Positions 9,670-18,604 of a stretch of DNA of 36,800 nucleotides are shown in pieces (the first letter of the stretch is position 1; every line of letters begins with the position of its first letter). The stretch lies in assembly GCA_002862545.1 (NCBI GenBank), contig PKDJ01000172.1, positions 1 to 36,800 on the forward strand, written 5' to 3'. This DNA is from Pseudomonadota bacterium. GTDB taxonomy: Bacteria; Myxococcota_A; UBA796; GCA-2862545. The notes beneath the pieces were generated by a model. It worked only from the letters and a program-made list of their open reading frames with translations. It was not told the origin of the DNA and made no database searches. Position numbers and translations under genes: made by a program.

Positions 9670-10791
9670 ATGCCCAGCGCCGCGGACCGCCGTCGGGAGG
9701 AGCAACTCGCGCTCATGGACGCGAGTGTCGAGGCCGTGGAGCGACTGCTGCTGTCGCTCGCCCGACAGGGGCTGCAGCGCCTGACAGAGGCGTCGGAAGC
9801 GGAGATCCGCGCGACAGCGCAGCGCGCTCGCTTCGGGGGCTTGATCCGCGTCGAGCGCCAGCTGGAGGCGCTGGCAACGGTTGCGGCTCGGTACCGTGTC
9901 CGAGACCCGCTCTTTCGCACCAGTCAGCTGGCAAGCACGCTCAATCGAGCCTGGCTGCTCACGCGCGCGGTCCGCCGACTGCGCGACGCGGGCGTCACGC
10001 CAGGAGTGGAGATTCTGGGGGAGCTGCGACGCACGTACGTCGAGGTGGAGCAGCCACTCGAGGTGAGGGCCCTGTCAGCCGCGGGCTGGGTGACGGACAG
10101 CGACTTTGTCGGGATCACGGTCACGGTGCGAGCCGGGGAGGAGCTCCTGCAGATCGTGAACGCCAAGCCCACGATGTACTTTGGCGAGCAGCCGGAGCGA
10201 CTCCTCTGGCAGCCGCTGACCGCGCAGGTGCCGCACGCTATCGGCGAGCTCGCGCACGGTGCATGGACCCTCACGGGGGCTCGGCGGTCTGCAGACGGCC
10301 GCTTGAGCCTGCACCAGGGGCTGCGTGTCGAGCCGGCACCGGACCAGGGGCGCGCGGCCTACGCGGGCATCGAGGCGGCCACGTGGGCGAGCATCGTCGA
10401 TCGCCTCCGGGAGTCCACCGTCGACCCGGTCGGCGCTGGGGCGAGTGCGCTGGTCTACGTGGAGCCGCGTCGCTGGGGTCCGGTGACGGTCGACGACACC
10501 GCCGCGCAGCTGCGGCAGCCGCTCTGGGATCCGACGGGAGCGCGGCTGTGGCTGCAGCTGCCACTGGCATCGCACACCCGCCTCTGGGTCGAGAACCTCC
10601 AGGCGCTCGCGCGCGGTGACGCCCCGCGGCCCAATGCGATCGTCGGTGAGGCACGCATCGCAGGCGGTGAGCTGCAGCTCGCTCCACAGACGGCGGTCTA
10701 CTTCGACGCCGTGGAGCTTCGCGGGCGTCCTCCGCGGCGCGTCCACGAGGTCCACCTCGGCCTCGAGTCGCTCGAGCGGGTGCGGCGATGA
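9670..10791 (+). CDS. Unknown protein, first of a coupled pair
   Basis: 373 residues from ATG 9670; a longer frame begins at 9613 but overlaps the kinase start. No signal peptide or membrane helix. The N-terminal half is helical (SVEAVERLLLSLARQGLQRL, then ASTLNRAWLLTRAVRRLRDAG). A beta-rich region follows from about residue 125 (YVEVEQPLEVRALSAAGWV, TMYFGEQPERLLWQPL). This order resembles the part of YehQ-type SWIM zinc-finger proteins that follows the zinc finger, but no CxCxnCxH motif is present. I make that comparison from memory and it is weak. The gene overlaps the next by 4 bp (ATGA) and the two are surely co-translated. It may belong to the DUF5682/vWA system. Confidence 0.8.
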   Translation: MPSAADRRREEQLALMDASVEAVERLLLSLARQGLQRLTEASEAEIRATAQRARFGGLIRVERQLEALATVAARYRVRDPLFRTSQLASTLNRAWLLTRAVRRLRDAGVTPGVEILGELRRTYVEVEQPLEVRALSAAGWVTDSDFVGITVTVRAGEELLQIVNAKPTMYFGEQPERLLWQPLTAQVPHAIGELAHGAWTLTGARRSADGRLSLHQGLRVEPAPDQGRAAYAGIEAATWASIVDRLRESTVDPVGAGASALVYVEPRRWGPVTVDDTAAQLRQPLWDPTGARLWLQLPLASHTRLWVENLQALARGDAPRPNAIVGEARIAGGELQLAPQTAVYFDAVELRGRPPRRVHEVHLGLESLERVRR

Positions 10792-12506
10792 GCGAGGCCG
10801 ATCGCGTCGCCTTCGCCGGGGACTCGGTGCTCGTGAAGGCACGGCTAGAGCGGGCCGCCCGGGCGGTCGAGCGCCTGATCGCGTCGGGCGTGGCCTGGCC
10901 TGACGCCGGGGCCGCCGCTGCTCTGGACGCCTCCGCCGACGGGCTGCTGACCCTCGGACTGGCCGGAGGAGCTCAGCGTCTGGCCGACCTGGCGGGTGCC
11001 GTGGAGGCCGTCGCGGGAGCGGACGACCGGTCCTCCCGTGATGCGGCCTCGCGGGTGGCGGCGGACGCCCTGCATGCAGCGCTGGTCTGGCTGCGGGTGG
11101 CGCGGTCCGAGCTGGATCTCGAGGCCGTGCGGGCGGCGCTGCGGGATGAGGTGACCACCGACACGTCCGCGCTGCAGCGCCCCGCCGTGACCACGCGCGT
11201 GGCGCCCGTCGGGCTCGAGCGGGTGGGGCGCCGGGTCGTCGTGCACGGACTCGATGATCATGGACCGATCCTCCTCTCCGATCAGTGGCTGGACATCGAT
11301 CCGGTCACGCCCCTCGATCGACCGGTGATCAGCCGGCTGTTCGGCGACCGGATCGTGCCGCGAGCGATGCTGGCCGGACGCGTGGTCGCCCAGGATCATC
11401 CTGTCTCCAGAGAGGGCGTGCACCGTGTGCTTCGCCCCTCCTTCGTCTCCCGGCTGCGCCTCGATTCGACACCGGCCAGCCCGAAGCCGGTCCCCACGGC
11501 GGTCGGCTCGGAGGATCGACGCAGCTTCCCGCCAGCGACGTCCCTGGAGGTCTCTCTCGAGAGCAGGCCTGGCGAGGGTGCAGCTCTGGTGACGGCTGCG
11601 GGGCCCATTCCTCTGGAGTCCTCCGCGCTGCGTGAGCTTGCCCTGGCGTGCCTGGAGGTGAGGGGTGACATCGAGGGTCTGCGCGCCGTGATTCGCCGGC
11701 GGGCGTCTACGTCTTCACTGCTCGCTCTCGACCACCCCTCGGTCGGTCGCACCTTCCCCGATCTCGATCCGGGTGCCTTCGCCCTCTCGGCGACCACGCT
11801 CTTCGCACGCGTCCCGCTCGACAGCATCGCTGGGCTCTGGCTTGGGGCTGCACTGGTCGGGCACGGGGCGGATGGGTGGGAGGCCCTCGCCCTGGCGAGC
11901 GAGTCACTCCAGCCACGCACACCCCTCGAGCACTGGTGGCTGGCCCGCGCCCGCGCCGAGCTGGACCTTCCAGGGCGTGCCGACGGTGACGCAATCCGCG
12001 CCGCGCTCGACGACGTCGATGCGGAGGGGCAGTGGCCGCTGCTCGATGTCGCTCGCCAGGCCGATCTAGACGCCGCGGTCATGCCGGAGCGCCGGGCGGC
12101 CTGGCGGACTCACGGCGCCTCTGATCTGCAGGCGCCCTCGGTCGGTCGGGTGTGTGCTCGTGCGATGCAGCTGTCCGACCTCGGTGAGGAGGCTCATGGG
12201 GCGACGCCGAGAGAGCGGGCGGCAGCCTTCCTCGAGGCGCACGTCGAGCGCAGGCGTGGCAGTGAGGTTGACCCCGAGCTGTGGCCGACCCCGCGAGAGT
12301 GGCTCTGGCTGTCGCGGGCGCATGGCGCTGTCGGGGGTGTGGCCAGGGTGTCCGCGCTGCGCCCCGATCGGCTGCGGCTGCTTCGCACCATTGCCGCTCC
12401 GGTCCTGCGCTGGGCTCGTCACGGCGACGTCCGCGACCTCGGGCTCGCCGGTGATGCACTGTGGTGTGCTCTGAGCGCCGACCTGGACCGACTGGTGGTT
12501 CGGTGA
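10788..12506 (+). CDS. Unknown protein, second of a coupled pair
   Basis: 572 residues. The ATG at 10788 overlaps the upstream stop. It repeats the plan of its partner: a helical start (LERAARAVERLIASG, ADGLLTLGLAGGAQRLADL, LHAALVWLRVARSEL) and then a beta-rich block (RRVVVHGLDDHGPILLSDQW, VIPRAMLAGRVVAQDH-like strands). A second, helical half from about residue 285 follows (LRELALACLEVRGDIEGLRA, LEHWWLARARAELDLPGR). Only a few scattered cysteines are present, so no zinc finger. No signal peptide. I do not recognise a named domain. The similar layout suggests the pair arose by duplication or forms a complex. Confidence 0.8.
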   Translation: MSEADRVAFAGDSVLVKARLERAARAVERLIASGVAWPDAGAAAALDASADGLLTLGLAGGAQRLADLAGAVEAVAGADDRSSRDAASRVAADALHAALVWLRVARSELDLEAVRAALRDEVTTDTSALQRPAVTTRVAPVGLERVGRRVVVHGLDDHGPILLSDQWLDIDPVTPLDRPVISRLFGDRIVPRAMLAGRVVAQDHPVSREGVHRVLRPSFVSRLRLDSTPASPKPVPTAVGSEDRRSFPPATSLEVSLESRPGEGAALVTAAGPIPLESSALRELALACLEVRGDIEGLRAVIRRRASTSSLLALDHPSVGRTFPDLDPGAFALSATTLFARVPLDSIAGLWLGAALVGHGADGWEALALASESLQPRTPLEHWWLARARAELDLPGRADGDAIRAALDDVDAEGQWPLLDVARQADLDAAVMPERRAAWRTHGASDLQAPSVGRVCARAMQLSDLGEEAHGATPRERAAAFLEAHVERRRGSEVDPELWPTPREWLWLSRAHGAVGGVARVSALRPDRLRLLRTIAAPVLRWARHGDVRDLGLAGDALWCALSADLDRLVVR

Positions 12507-12767
12507 GGTGAACCGGCGCGCTGGAGCAGCGACTGCCGGGCGGTCGCGCTGGCTCGAGCAGGGGGTGTAGAGCGCTGATCACGTCGGGCCGAGAGGACGG
12601 GCTTGTCGACAGAAGCCGGCTCGAAGGCTAGCCGCCGCACATGCCCACCGCTCTGGCGATGATTACGCCGAGCATGCGGGCAGGCCTGACGCGCGACTGC
12701 GCCGTCGAGCGGATGCCGCTCGGTACGTGCCGCTGGTCAGCGCGCCCACCCCCCTCCCGGAGGAGCC
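12507..12767. other. Intergenic stretch without a recognisable element
   Basis: The longest gap in the window (261 bp). I see no convincing ORF, tRNA, repeat or terminator. It probably holds the promoter of the small basic protein gene that follows. Confidence 0.5.
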
Positions 12768-12956
12768 ATGGCGAAGACCCGCCCCAGTGTCCAGAAGCGG
12801 AAGAAAGAAGCTGCTGCCCTGGAGAAGCGTCAGGCGAAGGCTGCTCGGAAGGCGCGTCGCGACGCCGAGAAGGCGAACCGCACGGACGTCGATGACGGCG
12901 TCGATCCGGATCTCGTCGGCATCGTCCCGGGGCCCCAGCCACCCATCGAGTGGTGA
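12768..12956 (+). CDS. Small Lys/Arg-rich protein (62 aa)
   Basis: A short gene with an excellent ribosome site (CGGAGGAGCC before ATG). The product starts MAKTRPSVQKRKKEAA and continues as one Lys/Arg/Ala helix to about residue 38, ending in an acidic/Pro tail. The basic helix could bind nucleic acid or ribosomes. Small proteins with this kind of start occur widely in Myxococcota genomes in my recollection, with no known role. Convergent with the gene at 12977. Confidence 0.75.
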   Translation: MAKTRPSVQKRKKEAAALEKRQAKAARKARRDAEKANRTDVDDGVDPDLVGIVPGPQPPIEW

Positions 12957-12976
12957 GCGAGCGGGTCCAGCCACCG

Positions 12977-14281
12977 TCAGTCGCGGCTGTCGATCACCCG
13001 CAGTCTGACCGCTAGGCTGCTCTCTTCTGGAACGGGTGCGGCGTCGACCTCCTGCTCGATGCAGCGGGTGAAGCCGCTGGGCCTCCGCCACGTCCAGCTC
13101 CACGTGCCGTCCCATCTGGCGTCGCCCTCGACTCGACGGGAGGCGGGCACGTGCGTGTCCGAGCACATGAAGGCGGCGAGCTCCAGGCCCTCCTGCCACG
13201 TGCGGGCGTCTGCTGGGTCGCGCAGGCGCAGCATGCCGAGGGCCTCTGTCAGGCTGTCACGATGCGTGATGCACTCGATGTCGTGGCGTCCAGGTGTGCA
13301 GTGACGCGCGAGGATGTCCTCGAGGTAGGCGGTCCAGTCCTGTGCGCGCTTCTCGTCACCTCGCCTCAGCGCCTGATCGAGGGCGAAGGCAGCGACGTTG
13401 CTGCTCGGAATGGACTCGGGAAAAGAGGCGGTGAGGGCCTCGAGCGCGTCCAGATCTGCGAGCGGCATGAGATGGTCGGTGGAGGCCTTGGCCAGCAGGG
13501 CGACGGCCTGACCGGCGACGAGTGCGTCGTCGGTGTGACGCAGCATGTCGAGAGCGAGCTCGCGGGCCTCGCCGGCTGCGCCTGCCGACTGGAGTGCATC
13601 GAGCAGGTACAGGCGGCCGTACTCCGCCGCGGCGCTGTCGGGGACGGCGTCGATCAGTTCGTCCGCAAGCTCTACGACCGCCGCGACGTCGGGTCGTCCC
13701 ACGAGAGCACGCTGCGAGAGCATGCGCCCCGGCTCCAGGTCGCGCAGTGCATCGGCGTACCGATCGTCCCACGCCTGGCGGGCAAGACGTCGCTCTACCT
13801 CGAGAGCCAGGACGCCCGCCCAGGGATCTTCGGCCGGGTCGACCTCGAGCAGTCCCGATGCCACCGCATCGTCGAGCCAGTCTCGCTCGGACAGTGACGA
13901 CTCATCGGACAGGAGCTCCTGGAGGCCGTCGCCGATGGGGCCGTCGGGCAGGGGGGCCTCTCCGGGGAGGGGCCAGTACGTCTCGGGCTGGAGCTGGGCG
14001 GTCTTGAACAGGATGGGCACGCCGGTCTCGCTTGCTCGCAGGGAGACGACCACGAGCGTCGACGGCACGTGCTCGACCAGCTCCTCTTCGTCGTCCAGTG
14101 CGTCGAGAGGGGTGCCCGAGACGGGTCGACTCGCTGCTTGAGCCCGAGCGCTCGACCCCGGTGTCGGACCGGCGCCGAGCGCTGGTGCCGCCGTGGCCTC
14201 GGTGTCCATGGTGAAGAGCCACGACAGGCCCAGCGTGACGGCAAGAACTCCGGCACTGATGGCGAGCAGCTCACGACGCAT
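12977..14281 (-). CDS. Membrane-anchored periplasmic helical protein, unknown function
   Basis: 434 residues from ATG 14281, with GGGAGG 4 bases before it. A GTG four codons upstream is a weaker alternative. Residues 1-10 are basic (MRRELL), followed by one hydrophobic helix (about 8-27), so the protein is anchored in the inner membrane with the rest in the periplasm. An Ala/Pro/Ser-rich linker leads into a long alpha-helical region (about 120-350: LADELIDAVPDSAAAEYGRL, GEARELALDMLRHTDDALVA) that looks like TPR or HEAT-type repeats. The C-terminal ~100 residues carry cysteines (HCTPGRHDIEC, FMCSD, TRCIEQ) and a Trp-rich WDGTWSWTW strand. Family not recognised. Divergent from the protease gene. 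Confidence 0.78.
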   Translation of the reverse strand: MRRELLAISAGVLAVTLGLSWLFTMDTEATAAPALGAGPTPGSSARAQAASRPVSGTPLDALDDEEELVEHVPSTLVVVSLRASETGVPILFKTAQLQPETYWPLPGEAPLPDGPIGDGLQELLSDESSLSERDWLDDAVASGLLEVDPAEDPWAGVLALEVERRLARQAWDDRYADALRDLEPGRMLSQRALVGRPDVAAVVELADELIDAVPDSAAAEYGRLYLLDALQSAGAAGEARELALDMLRHTDDALVAGQAVALLAKASTDHLMPLADLDALEALTASFPESIPSSNVAAFALDQALRRGDEKRAQDWTAYLEDILARHCTPGRHDIECITHRDSLTEALGMLRLRDPADARTWQEGLELAAFMCSDTHVPASRRVEGDARWDGTWSWTWRRPSGFTRCIEQEVDAAPVPEESSLAVRLRVIDSRD

Positions 14282-14400
14282 TCGACCTCCCACATGTCCA
14301 ACAGACAGCGGCCGCGCCTCGGGGTTGTCCGGAGAGTGTCAGGCCTCCGCGACGCGACGGCAGTTGACCATTTGCGGTACAAGTGTGGCAGGGAGCTTCC

Positions 14401-15435
14401 ATGTCACAGCTGCTGTTCTTTCTCGCCATCGTACCGGGCAGCGCCCTGGCTCTCTCGACGCGGCACGACGTTCCCGACGAGTCCTACGTGGTCCCGGACG
14501 AGGACTACCCCGCGGTGGTGGATCTCTGGCCCGGAGACTGCACGGCGACGCTGATCCGGGACGACGCCCTGCTGACGGTCGCGCACTGCGCCGAGGATCT
14601 CCGCATGGGCTGGATCCTCGACATCGCCGGGGAGGACAGAGCGGTCTCGCGCGTGGTGCTCCACCCGGACTACCGCGGCTGGGCGTCGGACATCGCCGTT
14701 GTCTTCGTCGATTCGCCCGTCGACCACGTCGTCCCTCACGCGCTCTACGAGGGTGTCGACGAGCTGGGGGCCACCCTCACGCTGGTCGGACGTGGTCTGC
14801 ACGCCACGGGCCTCGACGGCGAGCGGGGCGGCCGCATGGACTTCCAGCTGCGGCGGGCACAGAACGTGGTCTCGAGGGTCTCCGAGCACTGGCTCGAGGT
14901 GGTCTTCGAATCGCCCACGGACCCGACGGTCTTGCCGCTGGAGGGTGTCGGGATCGCCGGGGACAGCGGCGGCCCCGCCTTCGTCGAGACGCCGGACGGT
15001 CTGGCGATCGCAGGCCTCAACTCGTGGGGTGATGCACCTCGCCCCTGGGACATCGGCAAGTACGACGGCTGGGACTACTCCAGCCGCGTCTCGACGTACA
15101 TCGACTGGGTGAGGGGGGTCCTGGCGGTCGCTCCATTGGTGGAGATCTCGGGGGGCTGCGGAGACCGAGCGACGCTGACCCTCTCTGGATTCTCGCCCGA
15201 AGGGGATGTGGCGATTCTCTCCGCCTCCGACGTGGGCAGCACCCTCGCACCCCTCGGACCCTGCCGTGGAGAGCGTGTCGACCTCGCTACGCCGCTGACT
15301 CGCCGGGTCGTGCTGTCCGCGGACGCAGGCGGGGCCGCGGTCCTTGAGCTCGACCTGCCGGCCGAGTCGTGCGGGACAGCCCTCCAGGCCATGGATCTCG
15401 CGACGTGCCTCGTGTCGCCGGTCCGCGCGCTCTGA
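14401..15435 (+). CDS. Secreted trypsin-like serine protease (S1 family)
   Basis: 344 residues from ATG 14401, preceded by AGGGAG. The signal peptide (MSQLLFFLAIVPGSALA) is followed by an S1 protease domain to about residue 240. The catalytic triad is complete: His62 in LLTVAHC, Asp97 in ASDIAVV and Ser189 in GDSGGP. The segment GLAIAGLNSWG follows as expected for the substrate pocket wall. The C-terminal ~100 residues (EISGGCGDRATLTLSGFSPEGDVAIL) form a separate beta-rich domain with four cysteines, likely for surface binding. It should act outside the cytoplasm. Specificity cannot be predicted. Monocistronic by position. Confidence 0.93.
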   Translation: MSQLLFFLAIVPGSALALSTRHDVPDESYVVPDEDYPAVVDLWPGDCTATLIRDDALLTVAHCAEDLRMGWILDIAGEDRAVSRVVLHPDYRGWASDIAVVFVDSPVDHVVPHALYEGVDELGATLTLVGRGLHATGLDGERGGRMDFQLRRAQNVVSRVSEHWLEVVFESPTDPTVLPLEGVGIAGDSGGPAFVETPDGLAIAGLNSWGDAPRPWDIGKYDGWDYSSRVSTYIDWVRGVLAVAPLVEISGGCGDRATLTLSGFSPEGDVAILSASDVGSTLAPLGPCRGERVDLATPLTRRVVLSADAGGAAVLELDLPAESCGTALQAMDLATCLVSPVRAL

Positions 15436-15464
15436 GCAGCATGCCCGCTAGGATGTTGTGACGC

Positions 15465-15482
15465 CGCCCGCCGCGGCGGGCG
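15465..15482. repeat. Perfect 18-bp GC palindrome
   Basis: CGCCCGCCGCGGCGGGCG is its own reverse complement. It lies 29 bp after the protease stop and 32 bp before the acyltransferase start. It may form a terminator stem for the protease gene or be an operator. No U-tract follows. Confidence 0.45.
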
Positions 15483-15514
15483 CCGTCTGACCTGTGATGG
15501 GGTAGTCTCGAACC

Positions 15515-16894
15515 ATGACGGACCGGCGCATCACAGTCACAGAGGCAGTGTTTCTCGCAGCGGAGACGCTCGAGTCCATGATGCACGTCGGCGGCCTGAT
15601 GCCCTTCACGCCGCCGCCCGATGCACCGCCGGACTTTCTCCGGCAGCTCATGCTCGAGCTTCGAGATTCGCCGCCGGTTCAGCCGCTGTGGACGCGGCGG
15701 CTCAAGAACCCGGTCCACCCGGGGAGCCCGCGGCAGCGCTGGGTGACGGACCGCAAGTTCGACCTCGACTACCACGTGCGACGGTCAGCGCTGCCCGTGC
15801 CGGGGGGCGAGCGTGAGCTCGGCATCCTCGTCTCCCGGCTGCACAGCGTATCGATGGACTTTCATCGTCCACTCTGGGAAGTTCATCTCATCGAGGGTCT
15901 CGAGGGGGGCCGCTTCGCGATGTACACGAAGGTCCATCACGCGATGGTCGATGGCTACACCGCGATGCAGATCCTCTCCAAGAGCCTCTCGACCGACCCC
16001 GATGAGCGCGACACCCCGCTGTTCTTCACGCGCCCGCGTGAGCGCAGGGCCTCGGTGGGCGACCCCACCGCGAGCCTCGCAGGCTTGCTCGACCTTGCCC
16101 GCGAGCAGGTGGACGGCACGAAGAGCTTCGTGAAGGCCGTGGCGCGCCTGGCGCGCTCGCTTCGAGGCTCCGATTCGACGCTCGCGGCACCGATGCAGGC
16201 GCCGCGGACGGCGTTCAACCGGCGGATCAGCCGGAACCGACGGTTCGCGACGCAGAGCTACCCCATGGAGCGCCTCAAGGGGCTGGCAACCCGGTCGGGA
16301 GCCACGCTCAACGACGTGGCGCTCGCCATCTGCTCCGGGGCGCTTCGTCGCTACCTCGACGGGCAGGGTGCGCTGCCCTCGAAGCCGCTGATTGCGCTGC
16401 TGCCGGTGAACATCCGTCCGGCGGACGACCCGGGCGGCGGCAACGCGCTGGGCGCCATCCTGGCTTCGCTGGCGACGAACATCGCGGATCCAGCAGAGCG
16501 GCTGCGAGTGATCGTGGCCTCGACGCGGCGGGCAAAGCAGCAGCTCGAGAAGATGCCGCGCAGCACCATCGTGCAGTACACGGCGCTGCTCCTGACGCCG
16601 CTGACGATCCAGCTCGCCACCGACACAGCGGGTCGTCTCCCCCCGGCCTTCAACCTGATCATCTCGAACGTTCCGGGCCCGCCGGAGCCGCTCTACTTCC
16701 GCGGAGCGCGGCTCGAGGCAAGCTACCCGCTGTCCATCCCGTTCCATGGCTACGGGCTCAACATCACGCTCAACAGCTACGCGGGGACGATGAACTTCGG
16801 CTTCATCGGCTGCCGAGAGGCCCTGCCGTCACTGCAGCGGCTCGCCGTGTTCGCGGGTGAGGCGCTCGACGAGCTGGAGGCCGCCGTCGGCTGA
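15515..16894 (+). CDS. Wax ester synthase/diacylglycerol acyltransferase (WS/DGAT)
   Basis: 459 residues, the usual length for the family. The enzyme joins acyl-CoA to a fatty alcohol or diacylglycerol to make wax esters or triacylglycerol, acting at the membrane and lipid droplets. The active-site HHxxxDG is present as VHHAMVDG (His141, His142, Asp146). Other family landmarks are visible: RPLWEVHLIEGLEGGRFA, LNDVALAICSGALRRYL, LLPVNIRP and the late SNVPGPPEPLYF. The usual N-terminal LSxxDxxFL motif is replaced by VTEAVFLAAET. No neighbouring lipid gene is seen. The gene ends 6 bp from the convergent mutase gene. No strong ribosome site precedes ATG 15515. Confidence 0.93.
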   Translation: MTDRRITVTEAVFLAAETLESMMHVGGLMPFTPPPDAPPDFLRQLMLELRDSPPVQPLWTRRLKNPVHPGSPRQRWVTDRKFDLDYHVRRSALPVPGGERELGILVSRLHSVSMDFHRPLWEVHLIEGLEGGRFAMYTKVHHAMVDGYTAMQILSKSLSTDPDERDTPLFFTRPRERRASVGDPTASLAGLLDLAREQVDGTKSFVKAVARLARSLRGSDSTLAAPMQAPRTAFNRRISRNRRFATQSYPMERLKGLATRSGATLNDVALAICSGALRRYLDGQGALPSKPLIALLPVNIRPADDPGGGNALGAILASLATNIADPAERLRVIVASTRRAKQQLEKMPRSTIVQYTALLLTPLTIQLATDTAGRLPPAFNLIISNVPGPPEPLYFRGARLEASYPLSIPFHGYGLNITLNSYAGTMNFGFIGCREALPSLQRLAVFAGEALDELEAAVG

Positions 16895-16900
16895 GCGCAA

Positions 16901-18604
16901 CTAGCCGAGGCCCGTGAGGGTCACGGCGGCGTCGAGGAGTCGGTCAGCGGCTGCGGCGGCCCGCGCCTCGGCCGCCAGCGTTCCGTCATCTCCGACGATC
17001 TCGCGAGCCTCCGCATAGAACTTCAGCTTGGGCTCGGTGCCGCTCGGTCGGACCAGCAGGCTCCGGCCATCGGCGAGCTCGTAGCCGAGGACGTTCGACT
17101 GCGGAAGGTCGATGCGCTCCGTGACGTCCATGACGTGGTCGACGCTCTCACCCGTGAGCAGGTCGCGATGGCGCACGACCTCCACGCCGTCGAGCATGCG
17201 CAGTGGGGTCTCGCGCAGGGCGGCCATCGCGGCGGCAATCCGGGCGGCGCCGTCAGAGCCCGGCAGGCGAAGGCTCCGCTGGCGAGTGGCGTAGGCTCCG
17301 AAGCGATCGGCGAGCGCATCGAGCGCATCCCACAGTGTCTGGCCGCGGCTAGCCAGGTCGGCGGCGAGGTCGACGAGCAGCAGTGCCGCGGTCACGCCGT
17401 CCTTGTCTCTCACGAGAGAGCCGGCGCTGTAGCCGATGGCCTCCTCGAAGCCGAGCACGAACTGGCCGCCCTCTGCCTCGAAGCGGAGGGCCGCCCGTCC
17501 GATCCACTTGAAGCCGGTCAGGGTCTCGGCGTAGTGCGCGCCATACACCGCAGCGATCCGTGCCAGGAGGCTGGTGGACACGATCGTCGTCGCGACCATC
17601 CGTGGCACGTCGCTCGTCCCGTGGGCGAGCAGGTCGTCGGCGAGCAGCACCCCGACCTGGTTGCCCGTGAGGCGCACCCAGGCTCCGTCGCGTGGCAGCG
17701 CCACCGCCAGCCGGTCGGCGTCGGGGTCGTTCGCCACGATCAGGGATGCTCCCGTGGCCTCGGCGTGGGCGATCGCGAGATCCAGAGCCCCGGGCTCCTC
17801 CGGATTGGGGAAGGACACGGTCGGAAAGCTGCCGTCGGGCTCGCCCTGCTGGGGCACGACGTGCACGTCGGTGTGACCGGCTGCTGCCAAGAGCTCGACC
17901 ACCCGGTCGCGTCCGACCCCGTGCATCGGGGTGTAGACGAGGGGCAGGCTGCTACCGGTGTGGACGCGGAGCGCCAGGGCGCCCTCGAGCCAGGCGCGAC
18001 CGGCGGCGGGGTCGGGGGAGTGGACCCGTCGGTCCGAACGCAGCTCCTCGAGTCCGGGCACGGCGACGTGGGCGAGTGCTGAGGGGATGGCGCCTGCGAT
18101 GGCTACGTCGGTGGGTGGCACGATCTGGGCTCCCTCGGGCCCGTACACCTTGTAGCCGTTGTCCTGCGGGGGATTGTGGGAGGCGGTGACCATCACGCCT
18201 GCTGCGGCCTCGTGCCACGGCACGGCGTGCGCAAGCTCGGGGGTCGGACAGGTGCCGTCGTAGAGGATCACCTCGAGGCCGGCGCCGGCGAGCACCCGCG
18301 CGGTGTCCTCCGCGAACTCCCGGCTCATCCTCCGTGCGTCGAAGCCGACGACGACGCGCTCGCCCCCCGCCGAGCGGACATGAGCAGCCAGGCCGGCCGA
18401 CACACGGCGTACCCACGCGCGGTTCATCCGGTTGGGGCCCGGACCGAGAGCGCCGCGCAGGCCGGCGGTGCCGAAGGCGAGCTGGCTGCCGAAGTGCTCC
18501 TGCAGCGCAGCGGGGTCGTCGAGTAGCGCACGAGCGCTGGCGCGGGTCTCGGGATCCGGATCGTCGGCGATCCAGGCGAGGGCGGTCTGTCGAAGGTCGC
18601 TCAC
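16901..18604 (-). CDS. Phospho-sugar mutase (phosphoglucomutase/phosphomannomutase family)
   Basis: 567 residues, in the size class of PgcA-type mutases. It interconverts sugar 1- and 6-phosphates in the cytoplasm, feeding glycan or glycogen metabolism. Four-domain landmarks are complete: FGTAGLRGALGPGPNRMN near the start, the phospho-serine loop TASHNPPQDNGYKVYG (Ser142), metal loop NDPDADRLAV, sugar loop GFEEAIGY and phosphate loop RPSGTEPKLKFY. The GTG start at 18604 overlaps the upstream stop (GTGA), placing it last in the run that begins with the MopE-like lipoprotein at 22015. Glucose versus mannose specificity is not decided by sequence reading. Confidence 0.93.
   Translation of the reverse strand: MSDLRQTALAWIADDPDPETRASARALLDDPAALQEHFGSQLAFGTAGLRGALGPGPNRMNRAWVRRVSAGLAAHVRSAGGERVVVGFDARRMSREFAEDTARVLAGAGLEVILYDGTCPTPELAHAVPWHEAAAGVMVTASHNPPQDNGYKVYGPEGAQIVPPTDVAIAGAIPSALAHVAVPGLEELRSDRRVHSPDPAAGRAWLEGALALRVHTGSSLPLVYTPMHGVGRDRVVELLAAAGHTDVHVVPQQGEPDGSFPTVSFPNPEEPGALDLAIAHAEATGASLIVANDPDADRLAVALPRDGAWVRLTGNQVGVLLADDLLAHGTSDVPRMVATTIVSTSLLARIAAVYGAHYAETLTGFKWIGRAALRFEAEGGQFVLGFEEAIGYSAGSLVRDKDGVTAALLLVDLAADLASRGQTLWDALDALADRFGAYATRQRSLRLPGSDGAARIAAAMAALRETPLRMLDGVEVVRHRDLLTGESVDHVMDVTERIDLPQSNVLGYELADGRSLLVRPSGTEPKLKFYAEAREIVGDDGTLAAEARAAAAADRLLDAAVTLTGLG

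Noticed and set aside
12658..12668. ATGATTACGCC match to the start of lacZ-alpha in cloning vectors
   Set aside because: Only 11 bases match and the flanking bases differ from a vector polylinker, so chance is the likely cause.
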